Source: Paenibacillus sp. FSL H7-0326 (lineage in GTDB: Bacteria > Bacillota > Bacilli > Paenibacillales > Paenibacillaceae). From it: 64,000 nt of DNA. The notes under the pieces are model-generated. The model searched no databases. It was not told where the DNA came from and saw only the letters and a list, made by a program, of their open reading frames with translations. Numbering within the stretch: position 1 is the stretch's first letter; each line of letters begins with the position of its first letter. The stretch lies in NCBI RefSeq assembly GCF_001955535.1, contig NZ_MPVN01000006.1, positions 1 to 64,000 on the forward strand. The letters are read 5' to 3'. The translations under genes were made by a program, and so were the position numbers. Shown here piece by piece: positions 51,439 to 60,686 of this stretch.

Positions 51439-53475
51439 ATGGCACAGCAGCAAAATCATGAAAAGGAAGAACTTTCGAACAAACGCCGGTTCAGTTTTCG
51501 ATTGAACTTTTTCTTTTTTAGCTCTTTTATTATCTTTTCTATTATTATTATAAGATTGGCTGTACTGCAGTTTGTGGAGGGGCCCGTGCTTGCTCAGCAG
51601 GAGAGCAGCAGTGTAACGAAGAGTATTCCATTACTTCCTGTCCGCGGAACGATCTATGATGCGACCGGAGAAACCAAGCTTGCCTATTCGGAGCCGATTC
51701 AATCCTTGTACATCACCTTGTACAAGAATTACAGCCAGCAGGAAGGCGGCCCAGAGAATCCGAATCGTCCAGAGGCCGAGGCTATGGCGGAGAAGCTGGC
51801 GGAAGTGTTTGCTGAGTATGGGGAAGCAGACCGTGAGCCAATGTCTAAAGATGATATCATTAACGCCATGGATCTGGAGAATACTCAAGCTTATGGTTAC
51901 ACACCTAGACTCATCAAGAGTGATCTATCGGAGAAAGAGATTGCTTACTTCATGCAGCACAAGAAGGATTTTCCAGGTGTGAGTGTAATAGAGGAAACGG
52001 TCCGCAAATATGATGAGGATTCCGTCGCTGTACAAGCGATCGGCTATCTCAAGACGTTCAAAACGTCCAAGACATTAGCGGAATATGATGCTATTGATAA
52101 GGAGAATAGCAGCCAAACGGATCCAGGGCTTGTCTATTCTGAGCTTGAGTATGTGGGTGTAGATGGTTTGGAACGACAGTATCAGGATGAGCTGCGCGGT
52201 AAGGCCGGATACAGCCAGATTCCAATTAATCCGCTTAACCTGCCGGAGGAGGGAACGGTGATTCAGCCTCCACAGAAGGGCCATAATCTGATCTCGTCCA
52301 TCCATAAGGACATTCAGGTTGCGACTGAAGAGGCAATTATGGATCAACTGGACTGGCTGCACAGTAACCCGGTCTCTGGTAAGCTCCATCCCAACGCCAA
52401 GACAGGCTTTGCTGTCGCCATGGAAGTCGAGACAGGGAATATAGTCGCGATGGCCAGTATGCCGGACTATGATCCGAATAAGCCTTGGGATTATGACAAG
52501 GTCAAATACATTTACCGGAATGGTACGGTAGAGTCCTTCCCGCCGGATGATACGGGAAGACATCCCGAGTCGACGGTATTGTTGGGTTCAACGGTGAAGC
52601 CGCTAAGTGTGTTAATTGGATTGAAGGAAGGCTTCTTCTCCCCTAATGGAACCGTTTATCAGGATAGAGGGATCGCCTATTTTGGACGGGATGATTCAAG
52701 TGTAAGGAACTCCCAGAATCATGTATACGGACCGCTGTCGGCTGCCACTGCGATTGAGCATTCCTCCAATGCTTTTATGGTTGACTTAATCGGAGAAAAG
52801 TTATGGAACAAATATGGCAGTGAAGGGGTTAACGTCTGGGATGAGTATATGAAGGAGTTTGGTCTTGGCGTAGAAACAGGTGTGGATTTACCTAAAGAAT
52901 ACGAAGGCTTCCTTGAGTACACGAATGAGGCAGAAACATCATTAGCAAGACTTGCGTATGCTTCATTTGGTCAGCAAGGTAAATATACAACCATGCAGCT
53001 TGCTCAGTATGCAACGATGCTGGCTAACAAAGGAAAGCGAATGGAACCCCATTTGGTGAAGGAAATTCGTGATTCGGAAGGTAATGTCGTCGAGAAGATT
53101 GAGCCAAAAGTTCTTAACGAAGTTGAGTTCAGTGATACTCTTTGGGAAACCATTCACCGTGGAATGAATACGGATGTGTCGAGGGCATTCTCTGGATTCC
53201 CATACGACTTTGCTCGTAAGACGGGAACGTCCGAGCAGGATCTTTATTATAATGGAACGCGTAATCGGGTAGATAACGGTGTGTTTATCGCATTTGCCCC
53301 GCGTGAGAATCCGAAGCTGGCCGTTGCGGTCGTCGTACCGGAAGGTGGATTCGGCTCAAGCAGTGCTGCTCCAATTGCTCGTAAAATCTTTGATGCCTAT
53401 GATCAGGCCTATGGACTCGATGGTGTTCCGAAAGGAAAACCAAAGAATACGGAAGGCGATACAACAGAACAATAA
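51439..53475 (+). CDS. class B penicillin-binding protein, tandem copy 2
   Basis: 678 residues, same architecture as copies 1 and 3: an N-terminal helix (about 24-46), RGTIYDATGE in the dimerisation domain, then the transpeptidase with S384-T-V-K387 (STVK), SSN in EHSSNAFMVDL, and KTGTSEQ. The C-terminal third is nearly the same as copy 3 (for example the KRMEPHLVKEIRDSEGNVV block), indicating a more recent duplication of these two. The ribosome site GCGAGGT precedes ATG 51439. Confidence 0.93.
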   Translation: MAQQQNHEKEELSNKRRFSFRLNFFFFSSFIIFSIIIIRLAVLQFVEGPVLAQQESSSVTKSIPLLPVRGTIYDATGETKLAYSEPIQSLYITLYKNYSQQEGGPENPNRPEAEAMAEKLAEVFAEYGEADREPMSKDDIINAMDLENTQAYGYTPRLIKSDLSEKEIAYFMQHKKDFPGVSVIEETVRKYDEDSVAVQAIGYLKTFKTSKTLAEYDAIDKENSSQTDPGLVYSELEYVGVDGLERQYQDELRGKAGYSQIPINPLNLPEEGTVIQPPQKGHNLISSIHKDIQVATEEAIMDQLDWLHSNPVSGKLHPNAKTGFAVAMEVETGNIVAMASMPDYDPNKPWDYDKVKYIYRNGTVESFPPDDTGRHPESTVLLGSTVKPLSVLIGLKEGFFSPNGTVYQDRGIAYFGRDDSSVRNSQNHVYGPLSAATAIEHSSNAFMVDLIGEKLWNKYGSEGVNVWDEYMKEFGLGVETGVDLPKEYEGFLEYTNEAETSLARLAYASFGQQGKYTTMQLAQYATMLANKGKRMEPHLVKEIRDSEGNVVEKIEPKVLNEVEFSDTLWETIHRGMNTDVSRAFSGFPYDFARKTGTSEQDLYYNGTRNRVDNGVFIAFAPRENPKLAVAVVVPEGGFGSSSAAPIARKIFDAYDQAYGLDGVPKGKPKNTEGDTTEQ

Positions 53476-53485
53476 GACTGACAGG

Positions 53486-53522
53486 CTGCCGAGAGTAAGA
53501 AAAATCTCGGCAGCTTTTTTTG
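53486..53522 (+). terminator. intrinsic terminator after PBP copy 2
   Basis: GCTGCCGAGA/TCTCGGCAGC perfect 10-bp stem with T run. Confidence 0.93.
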
Positions 53523-53549
53523 CTTGTATATGGAATAAATTAGTATAAT
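53520..53549 (+). promoter_or_regulatory. promoter of PBP copy 3
   Basis: TTGCTT (53520-53525), 18-bp spacer, TATAAT (53544-53549), 78 bp before the start. The -35 overlaps the T tract of the preceding terminator, so copy 3 has its own transcription start. Confidence 0.6.
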
Positions 53550-53627
53550 TAGAGTTATGAATCCAATATAACGAAGGGATTCAACATTCAACATAAGTTG
53601 GTCTGACAATGGGGGAGGACTCATCTA

Positions 53628-55643
53628 ATGAACCGTTACGAGCAGGAACAGGAAAGGCTGCTTAAGGCGAATAAAAGAAGCTTTCGTCTTAATCTCACCT
53701 TTTTTGCTGCCTTTCTGCTGTTTTGTGTACTGATCGTACGCCTGGCCTTTCTACAGTTTGTCGAAGGTGCTGAACTGACGGCGCTTGAGCATGGGGAGAA
53801 CCGGAAGGCGGTGCCGATGATGCCTGTACGAGGGACGATTTTTGATGCAACCCATACGCCGCTTGCTTATTCGGAGCCTTCGCACTCGTTATATCTCACC
53901 CTCTATAAAAATTACGGGAACGCAGACGGCATCCCCTCAGCAAGCCGGATCGAAATGAACCTGCTGGCGCAGGAAATTGCAGCGGTGTTTAAACAGCATG
54001 GTCATGCGGATGCGGAGGAGATCACTGCCGGGGATATTGTCAATAAGCTGGATTTGAACTACTCCAAAGCCGGAGGATATGTACCTCGTTTGATCAAAAG
54101 TAATCTATCTTCGGAAGAAGTGGCTTATTTTCTCCAGCATAAAGAACGGTTTAAGGGTATCGATATCGTTGAAGAAACGGTGCGGAGATATCATAAGGAT
54201 TCCCTGGCGGTACAGACGGTGGGTTACTTGTATAAATTCAAGGGAGCTAAGGTAGAGCCGCTGTACGAGCAGATGGATCACCGAAATGCTGAGATGGCTG
54301 TTCAGCAGCCAGGACTGTTTTATCAGGAGAATGAACATGTCGGGTTTGGTGGTTTGGAGCTTCAGTATCAGGAAGAGCTTCGAGGTGAATCCGGATATTG
54401 GCTCATTCCGGTGGATCCTCGTAACATGCCGATCGGACCGGCAGAGCTCGTACCGCCGAAGAAGGGCCATCATTTGTACACCACACTGCATAAGGATGTG
54501 CAAAAGGCAACGGAGCAGGCGATTCTGGATCAGATTAAGGCCCTTCGTTCAAGCGGCAAGAGCGAGTCGAAGAATGCATCAACCGGCTATGCGGTAGCGA
54601 TGGAGGTGGATACAGGACATGTAATCGCCATGGCCAGTATGCCGGATTACGATACTAATGTATGGGAACAGGGCGGTGTATCTCCGGAAATCTATGACCA
54701 GATTCGCCATATTTATCAGAATGGTACAATCCGATCCTTCTTCCCTTCGGATAAAACAAACACGCCGGAGTCGGTCGTTCTTCTCGGTTCTACTGTAAAG
54801 CCGCTCAGCGTTCTAATCGGCCTGAAAGAAGGGCTGATCAGCCCTTCTACAACGTATAATGACCTCGGTTCAGCCGAATTTGGCCGGGACGGATCAAGAG
54901 TCTCGAACTCAGGCGGTGCTGTCATGGGAAGACTGACGGTACAAGATGCAATACGCCGTTCCTCGAACGCCTTCATGGTTGATTTGATCGGTGAAGGGCT
55001 GTACCGCAGATATGGCAGTAAGGGAGTCGACATTTGGGATGAATACATGAAGGAATTTGGACTTGGAGTAGCAACAGGCGTGGACTTGCCCAATGAATTT
55101 CGCGGCCGGATTGAGTATAGACAGGAGGGACAGACAGCACTATCATCACTGGCGTTTGCTTCCTTCGGTCAGCAGGGCAAATATACGACAATGCAGCTTG
55201 CACAATATGCGTCAATGCTGGCTAATAAGGGGAAACGGATGGAGCCTCATCTTGTGAAGGAAATAAGGGATTCGGAAGGCAATGTTGTGAAGAAAATCGA
55301 GCCCAAGGTGCTGAATGAAGCTAAATTTGATGACAGCTACTGGAGCATTATTCATCGCGGAATGGATACGAATGTGGGTGCTGCCTTTAATGGCTTTCCA
55401 TACGATTATGCGAGGAAAACGGGGACTTCACAGCAGATGATCTATCCTGGCAACGGCCAAGAACCCATCAACGTGGATAATGGGGTGTTTATCGCTTTTG
55501 CTCCTCGCGAGAATCCCAAGCTCGCGGTTGCAGTGGTCATTCCCCAAGGCGGATTTGGAGCAAGCAGTGCTGCCCCTGTCGCCCGCAAAATATTTGATGC
55601 GTATGACAAATACTACGGACTGGACGGTACGCCAGCATCATAG
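53628..55643 (+). CDS. class B penicillin-binding protein, tandem copy 3
   Basis: 671 residues, the third paralogue. Membrane helix at about 22-44, RGTIFDATHTPL in the dimerisation domain, S388-T-V-K391 (STVK), RRSSNAF (SSN) and KTGTSQQ. It carries two arginines instead of EH before the SSN triad. The shared KEIRDSEGNVV segment makes it closest to copy 2. GGGAGG precedes ATG 53628. It ends with the same GLDGTP tail as copy 1. Confidence 0.93.
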   Translation: MNRYEQEQERLLKANKRSFRLNLTFFAAFLLFCVLIVRLAFLQFVEGAELTALEHGENRKAVPMMPVRGTIFDATHTPLAYSEPSHSLYLTLYKNYGNADGIPSASRIEMNLLAQEIAAVFKQHGHADAEEITAGDIVNKLDLNYSKAGGYVPRLIKSNLSSEEVAYFLQHKERFKGIDIVEETVRRYHKDSLAVQTVGYLYKFKGAKVEPLYEQMDHRNAEMAVQQPGLFYQENEHVGFGGLELQYQEELRGESGYWLIPVDPRNMPIGPAELVPPKKGHHLYTTLHKDVQKATEQAILDQIKALRSSGKSESKNASTGYAVAMEVDTGHVIAMASMPDYDTNVWEQGGVSPEIYDQIRHIYQNGTIRSFFPSDKTNTPESVVLLGSTVKPLSVLIGLKEGLISPSTTYNDLGSAEFGRDGSRVSNSGGAVMGRLTVQDAIRRSSNAFMVDLIGEGLYRRYGSKGVDIWDEYMKEFGLGVATGVDLPNEFRGRIEYRQEGQTALSSLAFASFGQQGKYTTMQLAQYASMLANKGKRMEPHLVKEIRDSEGNVVKKIEPKVLNEAKFDDSYWSIIHRGMDTNVGAAFNGFPYDYARKTGTSQQMIYPGNGQEPINVDNGVFIAFAPRENPKLAVAVVIPQGGFGASSAAPVARKIFDAYDKYYGLDGTPAS

Positions 55644-55748
55644 CAATAAGACCACAAATGTAATTTGAACTAAACATGAGCGACCATTATGCCTCATGTT
55701 TACTAGCTGCTTCAGTGTTTATTACTGCATTAACATAAAGAGGAGTCC

Positions 55749-55779
55749 AAGCAGGAGAAAATTTCTCTTGCTTTTTTTT
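55749..55779 (+). terminator. intrinsic terminator after PBP copy 3
   Basis: AAGCAGGAGAAA pairs with TTTCTCTTGCTT, then eight Ts. A weaker stem AAACATGAG/CTCATGTTT lies just before it (55672-55701). Confidence 0.88.
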
Positions 55780-55815
55780 GTGGAGTCTAATAATATTTGC
55801 ACTAAGGAAACATTA

Positions 55816-55845
55816 TTGTACTGGTTTAATAAAAGAGTGTATGTA
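55816..55845 (+). promoter_or_regulatory. putative promoter of the mnt operon
   Basis: TTGTAC (55816-55821), 18-bp spacer, TATGTA (55840-55845). The 14-bp palindrome follows just downstream, near the expected transcription start. Confidence 0.45.
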
Positions 55846-55854
55846 CAAAATTAT

Positions 55855-55868
55855 TTTACTTAAGTAAA
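55855..55868. promoter_or_regulatory. palindromic operator, probably for an MntR/DtxR-type repressor
   Basis: TTTACTTAAGTAAA is a perfect 14-bp palindrome centred on TTAA. It resembles the B. subtilis MntR box (TTTGCCTTAAGGAAA) and sits between a promoter-like pair and the manganese transporter genes. Binding would block transcription when Mn is plentiful. Confidence 0.6.
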
Positions 55869-55956
55869 TAACTTGGCCTAATGCTAAGTTGCTCGTCTAA
55901 CTATGTCTAACCATTGTCTAACCACACAAAAAATGGGTGAAGGGGAAATGAGAGAA

Positions 55957-56928
55957 ATGAGGAGATTTACAGGTAGAACAGGAAGTAAGCTGCACAAAAT
56001 GATGATCAGCGTGGCTGTTGTGAGCTCGATGCTCGTATTGGCCGCATGCGGAAATGCTTCGGATGAGGGAAGCTCGGCATCAGCGGATGATAAGCTCCAG
56101 ATTACAACCACGACAGGGATGATTGCGGATGCAGCCCGCGAGGTTGGCGGCGATCTCGTAGAAGTGACAGGACTTATGGGTCCAGGGGTTGACCCGCATT
56201 TATACAAGGCTTCACAGGGAGATATTCAGAAGCTGGAATCCGCCGACGTCATTCTGTATAACGGTTTGCATCTGGAAGGGAAAATGTCAGATATCTTGAT
56301 TAATATTGGCAAGTCGAAGCCTGTGGTTCAGGTAACCAAGGACATTCCAGAAAGTGAGCTGTTGATGGTGCCTTATGGGGACAGCGAGGAAGCAGATCCG
56401 CATATCTGGTTTGATGTTGAGAAATGGATTCAGGTTACAGATACGATCCGCAATGCAATGATTGAAGAAGATCCGGACAACACAGACACATACAACCAAC
56501 AGGCGGATGCTTATATTGAAGAGCTGAAAGCACTGCATGAAGAGGTAAAGACACAAATTGCTTCCATTCCAGAACAATCCAGAGTACTTGTTACCGCTCA
56601 TGATGCATTCGGATATTTTGGCGAAGCATATGACATTGAGGTAGCAGGACTTCAGGGAATCAGCACATCGGCTGAAGCGGGTGCGAGCGATGTCAGCGAG
56701 CTGAGAGATTTTCTGGTCGAGAACAAGATCAAAGCCGTATTTGTAGAGTCCAGTATTTCGCCTAAAGCAATGGAAGCGATCGTAGCCGGAGCAGAAGAGA
56801 AGGGACATACCGTTTCGATCGGCGGGGAGCTGTTCTCCGATGCAATGGGTCCTGAAGGAACAGAAGAAGGAACGTACATTGGTATGGTAAAGCACAATAC
56901 GAAGACGATTGTAGATGCACTAAAATAA
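55957..56928 (+). CDS. mntA: manganese/zinc ABC transporter binding lipoprotein
   Basis: TroA-family metal receptor, 323 residues, with signal peptide and lipobox LAAC (near residue 30). The four metal ligands are in DPHLYK, DPHIWFD, VESSIS (Glu) and SDAMGPEG (Asp), and the His/His/Glu/Asp set plus the lack of a histidine-rich loop favour manganese. The frame opens at ATG 55903; AAGGGG is best spaced for ATG 55957. First gene of a four-gene operon in the same order as B. subtilis mntABCD. Confidence 0.88.
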   Translation: MRRFTGRTGSKLHKMMISVAVVSSMLVLAACGNASDEGSSASADDKLQITTTTGMIADAAREVGGDLVEVTGLMGPGVDPHLYKASQGDIQKLESADVILYNGLHLEGKMSDILINIGKSKPVVQVTKDIPESELLMVPYGDSEEADPHIWFDVEKWIQVTDTIRNAMIEEDPDNTDTYNQQADAYIEELKALHEEVKTQIASIPEQSRVLVTAHDAFGYFGEAYDIEVAGLQGISTSAEAGASDVSELRDFLVENKIKAVFVESSISPKAMEAIVAGAEEKGHTVSIGGELFSDAMGPEGTEEGTYIGMVKHNTKTIVDALK

Positions 56929-56982
56929 ATAGGAAAGCCTAGTTATAATGGGCCGAAGGCCATTGGAAGGAGTGGAGTGGGG

Positions 56983-57789
56983 ATGAGCTCACTATCGTAT
57001 GAACAATCAGGAGGAGATCATTCTCAAGGCAGCGAGCAAATTCCGTTTTCGGTACGGAACCTGGCCGTTGCTTATCATAAAAAACCGGTTCTGAGGGATG
57101 TAACCTTCAGCGTGCCGGATGGTAAGCTGATTGGTATTCTGGGTCCCAATGGAGCCGGTAAATCTACGCTGATCAAGGCAGCGCTGGGCCTTGTTCCTAC
57201 AATTAGCGGCGATGTCCGCATATACGGCAAGCCGTATAAGGAGCAGCGCAAACGAATTGGATATGTTCCTCAGCGTGAGTCTGTGGATTGGGATTTCCCA
57301 ACGAATGCCCTGGATGTCGTCTTAATGGGGCAGTATGGACAGCTGGGCTGGTTTAAGAGACCGGGCAAGAAAGAAAAAGAGCTTGCGTATGAATGCTTGA
57401 GCAAGGTAGGAATGGCTGACTACAGCAATCGTCAGATCAGCCAGCTCTCGGGAGGTCAGCAGCAGCGTGTCTTCCTGGCGAGAGCACTTGCGCAGAATGC
57501 AGATATTTATTTTATGGATGAGCCGTTTGCAGGCGTTGATGCCACAACAGAGAAGGCGATTATTGCACTGCTCGAGGCACTCAAGAATCAGGGCAAGACC
57601 GTTCTTGTTGTACACCACGATCTGGCTACTGTGGAAGAATACTTTGATCATGTACTGCTCTTGAACGGCAGACTGGTTGCTGCCGGACCGACAGCAGAAA
57701 CCTTCACCCCTGACCTGCTGCAACAGACTTATGGAGGCCGGATTGCCATGATCGGGCACTCCCCATCCGCACCGAAAGATGGAAGGTGA
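56983..57789 (+). CDS. mntB: manganese/zinc ABC transporter ATPase
   Basis: 268-residue cytosolic ATPase. Walker A is [10 protein letters not shown] loop [12 protein letters not shown], signature QLSGGQQQR, Walker B IYFMDEPF, and the switch histidine VVHHDLA. The RESVDWDFP segment is typical of metal-type (Mn/Zn) ATPases. The N-terminal 20 residues are a polar extension. ATG 56983 is ten bases after AAGGAG; GTG 56977 is possible. The stop codon is six bases before the first permease start. Confidence 0.95.
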   Translation: MSSLSYEQSGGDHSQGSEQIPFSVRNLAVAYHKKPVLRDVTFSVPDGKLIGILGPNGAGKSTLIKAALGLVPTISGDVRIYGKPYKEQRKRIGYVPQRESVDWDFPTNALDVVLMGQYGQLGWFKRPGKKEKELAYECLSKVGMADYSNRQISQLSGGQQQRVFLARALAQNADIYFMDEPFAGVDATTEKAIIALLEALKNQGKTVLVVHHDLATVEEYFDHVLLLNGRLVAAGPTAETFTPDLLQQTYGGRIAMIGHSPSAPKDGR

Positions 57790-57795
57790 GCCCGC

Positions 57796-58728
57796 ATGTT
57801 CGAATGGATAGCTTCTGTAGTGACTGATCCTAATGTCAGATGGATTCTGTTTGGTTCAATGCTGCTCGGCTTCAGCAGCGGACTGATCGGTTCCTTCACC
57901 TATCTTCGCAAACAAAGTCTGATCGGTGATACCCTTGCTCACGCAGCACTCCCGGGCATATGCATCGCGTTTATGCTGAGTGGAGTCAAATCCACCTTTT
58001 TATTCATGATTGGAGCCCTTGTTGCCGGTTGGATGGCGACCATTGGGATTTCGCTCATAACCCGCTATTCCCGAATCAAGCAGGATACTGCACTGGGTAT
58101 CGTATTGTCCGTGTTTTTCGGTATTGGTATTGTGCTCCTGACGAAAATTCAGCATGGGGATTACGGAAGTGCCAGCGGGCTGGATAAGTATATGTTCGGC
58201 CAGGCAGCCTCCATGGTTAGAAGCGACGTATACATGATGCTGGGAGTATCGGTTCTTCTGCTCATCGTGTGCTGGCTGCTATTCAAGGAGTTCAAGCTGA
58301 TCAGCTTTGACGCCGGCTTTGCAAGGGGAATGGGTTATCCATCAGCCTTTCTTGAACAGTTGTTATTATTTCTAACCGTGATTGCCGTTGTTGCCGGCGT
58401 TCAGGTTGTAGGTGTCGTGCTGGTCGCAGCCTTATTGATTACGCCAGCTGCCGCTGCAAGGTACTGGACGAATGCGCTCGGTCTGATGGTCTGTCTGGCA
58501 GGACTGTTTGGAGCAGTTAGCGGAGCACTGGGCACGCTGATCAGTGCAACAATGCCGGATCTTCCTACTGGACCGGTTACCGTGCTGGTCATTACACTGA
58601 TCTTCGGTGTTTCTGTGCTGATCGCACCGGGGCGGGGGCTGCTCGCCAAAGAAATTAGGAAGTATAGAACCAAAACGGATTACAACAATCAGCAGCAATC
58701 GGTAAATCGTGCTGAGGTCAGTAAATAG
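57796..58728 (+). CDS. mntC: manganese/zinc ABC transporter permease 1
   Basis: ABC-3 family permease, 310 residues with about nine membrane segments. Family motifs are SGLIGSFTYLRKQSLIGDTLAHAALPG near the N-terminus and VGVVLVAALLITPAAAARYW. It ends in a polar tail rich in glutamine and asparagine. The ribosome site GGAAGGTGAG overlaps the end of mntB. Together with the second permease it forms the heterodimeric channel. Confidence 0.93.
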   Translation: MFEWIASVVTDPNVRWILFGSMLLGFSSGLIGSFTYLRKQSLIGDTLAHAALPGICIAFMLSGVKSTFLFMIGALVAGWMATIGISLITRYSRIKQDTALGIVLSVFFGIGIVLLTKIQHGDYGSASGLDKYMFGQAASMVRSDVYMMLGVSVLLLIVCWLLFKEFKLISFDAGFARGMGYPSAFLEQLLLFLTVIAVVAGVQVVGVVLVAALLITPAAAARYWTNALGLMVCLAGLFGAVSGALGTLISATMPDLPTGPVTVLVITLIFGVSVLIAPGRGLLAKEIRKYRTKTDYNNQQQSVNRAEVSK

Positions 58729-58745
58729 GAGGGAGGGAATCAATC

Positions 58746-59636
58746 ATGTCAACATTCTGGATTTTGCTAACTGCCATACTGGTTTCCTCGGCCTGTGCAC
58801 TGCTCGGTACGTTTCTGGTGCTTAGAAAGATGGCCATGGTTGGGGATGCAATCAGCCACGCGGTCCTTCCTGGTATCGCTATTGCCTTTTTAATCAGTGG
58901 CCGCGAATCCCTGTGGATCCTTGTCGGCGCTACGGCGGTGGGACTGCTTGCCGTCTTTCTGATTCAGCATCTGGAGTCCAGCGGGCTACAGTCTGATGCT
59001 TCCATCGGGATTGTCTTTACAGCTCTGTTCGCCCTTGGCGTCATTCTGATCAGTTTAAATGCACAGAATGTCGACCTTGATCTGGATCACGTATTGTATG
59101 GTGAAATTACGTATGTTCAATGGGACCGGCTGATCATTGGAGAAGTGGATCTTGGGCCAAGGGCGGTATGGATGCTCGGAATTACCCTGGCGATTATTCT
59201 GACGCTGCTAATTCTGTTCTATAAGCAGTTTAAGCTGGTATCCTTTGACCCTGCGCTGGCAGCGGCTACAGGCATTCCGGTAATGCTGTTCCACTACCTG
59301 CTGATGGGCATGGTGTCTATGACCTCGGTCGCTTCATTTGATAGTGTCGGCGCCATCCTTGTTGTCGGCATGCTGATTGTACCTGCGGCGACGGCATATC
59401 TGCTCACAGATCGGCTGTCCCATATGCTGGTGATCAGTGTTATTATCGGTGTAATCAGCTCATTTGCCGGCTATTATTCCGCTTTGATCATGGACTCGTC
59501 CATTGCCGGATGCATGGTAGCTTTCGCAGGTATTTTGTTTGTGCTGGCCTTCCTGTTCTCTCCACTTCATGGAGTTGTCGTTCGGAAATGGAAACAGAAG
59601 CGGGGCAACATGTCAGAAGATCCGCTGGAAGTATAG
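58746..59636 (+). CDS. mntD: manganese/zinc ABC transporter permease 2
   Basis: 296-residue ABC-3 family permease, paralogous to the preceding gene: LGTFLVLRKMAMVGDAISHAVLPG and VGAILVVGMLIVPAATAYLL match its motifs. AGGAGGGAGG precedes ATG 58746, 17 bp after mntC. The operon is closed by a terminator. Confidence 0.93.
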   Translation: MSTFWILLTAILVSSACALLGTFLVLRKMAMVGDAISHAVLPGIAIAFLISGRESLWILVGATAVGLLAVFLIQHLESSGLQSDASIGIVFTALFALGVILISLNAQNVDLDLDHVLYGEITYVQWDRLIIGEVDLGPRAVWMLGITLAIILTLLILFYKQFKLVSFDPALAAATGIPVMLFHYLLMGMVSMTSVASFDSVGAILVVGMLIVPAATAYLLTDRLSHMLVISVIIGVISSFAGYYSALIMDSSIAGCMVAFAGILFVLAFLFSPLHGVVVRKWKQKRGNMSEDPLEV

Positions 59637-59680
59637 TTGAATTAGGTGTACGAGAATGTAACATAATGAAATGATGAAGT

Positions 59681-59716
59681 GACAGGCTGAGATGGAATCT
59701 CGCCCTGTCCTTTTTG
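59681..59716 (+). terminator. intrinsic terminator of the mnt operon
   Basis: GACAGG-GAGAT pairs with ATCTC-CCTGTC, then TTTTTG. Confidence 0.9.
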
Positions 59717-59879
59717 CATTGTAATTTTTGTTGAACAATCCTGTTTTATGTTAAAATGTCGCTATGCCTCTTGATAGGGCGGCTAAAGGTATGATGAAAT
59801 TGAATCTAATTGATTCTGCCTCATAGAGATATAAGAACATTGGATAAGAGTTGCAACAAACAAAGGAGGTCGAACCTGC

Positions 59880-60650
59880 TTGAGTAATCATTATCAGTAT
59901 AAATTGCTTGCGCTGGATATGGACGGTACACTGCTGACGGATAATCATGAGATATCCCATGAGACGTCTACCTGGATTCATAAAGCGATGGAGGCCGGTA
60001 TTCATGTCTGTCTGTCCACCGGACGTGCCGCGCATCATGCGCTGCCTTACGGTCAAGAGCTGGGCCTTGAGACACCAATGGTTACGGTGAATGGAAGCGA
60101 AGTGTGGAAATCGCCGAATGAGCTGCATATCCGCACACTGCTTGACCCCGAATTGATTAAGAAGATGCATGAAATTGCTGTGAAGCATGACTGCTGGTTC
60201 TGGGCTTATTCCGTAGATCAGCTGTTTAATCGTGAGCGCTGGGTGGATGCCATTATGGATCATGAATGGCTGAAATTTGGCTACACCACAGAGGATGATC
60301 AGGTGCGTCATGAGATTCTCATGGAGCTCCAGGATCTCGGCGGGCTGCAGATCACCAATTCTTCACCGACCAACCTGGAAGTGAATCCTGCGGGCATATC
60401 GAAGGCAAGTGGTGTTGCCGAAGTGTGCAAGCTGCTCGGTATTACAATGGAAGAGGTTGTTGCCGTTGGCGACAGCTTGAACGATCTTGCGGTCATTCAG
60501 GCTGTTGGCCTTGGTGTGGCCATGGGGAATGCGCAGGAGACGGTGAAGGAAGCAGCGGATCTTATCGTCGCTTCCAATAATGAAGATGGTATTGTGGAGG
60601 TCATTCGTGACCATATGTTGAAGGTAGGTACGACTAAAATACAGCCTTAA
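59880..60650 (+). CDS. HAD-superfamily Cof-type phosphatase
   Basis: 256-residue sugar- or nucleotide-phosphate phosphatase. Motif I DMDGTLLT (15-22), motif II LSTGRA, and motifs III/IV with GDSLNDLAVIQAVGLGVAMGNA (about 200-222). The cap domain (85-185) is of the C2 type. TTG start eleven bases after AAAGGAGGT. Substrate unknown. It lies 36 bp before the murJ-type gene and is probably co-transcribed with it. Confidence 0.92.
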   Translation: MSNHYQYKLLALDMDGTLLTDNHEISHETSTWIHKAMEAGIHVCLSTGRAAHHALPYGQELGLETPMVTVNGSEVWKSPNELHIRTLLDPELIKKMHEIAVKHDCWFWAYSVDQLFNRERWVDAIMDHEWLKFGYTTEDDQVRHEILMELQDLGGLQITNSSPTNLEVNPAGISKASGVAEVCKLLGITMEEVVAVGDSLNDLAVIQAVGLGVAMGNAQETVKEAADLIVASNNEDGIVEVIRDHMLKVGTTKIQP

Positions 60651-60686
60651 CGTTTCGCACGGGGAAGGAAGAAGGGAAAGAACGTT

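Noticed and set aside
56287-56895. 202-codon minus-strand frame opposite mntA
   Set aside because: Antisense of a convincing lipoprotein gene; no start signal and no recognisable motif.
59751-60311. 186-codon minus-strand frame opposite the HAD phosphatase
   Set aside because: Shadow frame; the plus strand has complete HAD motifs and a ribosome site.
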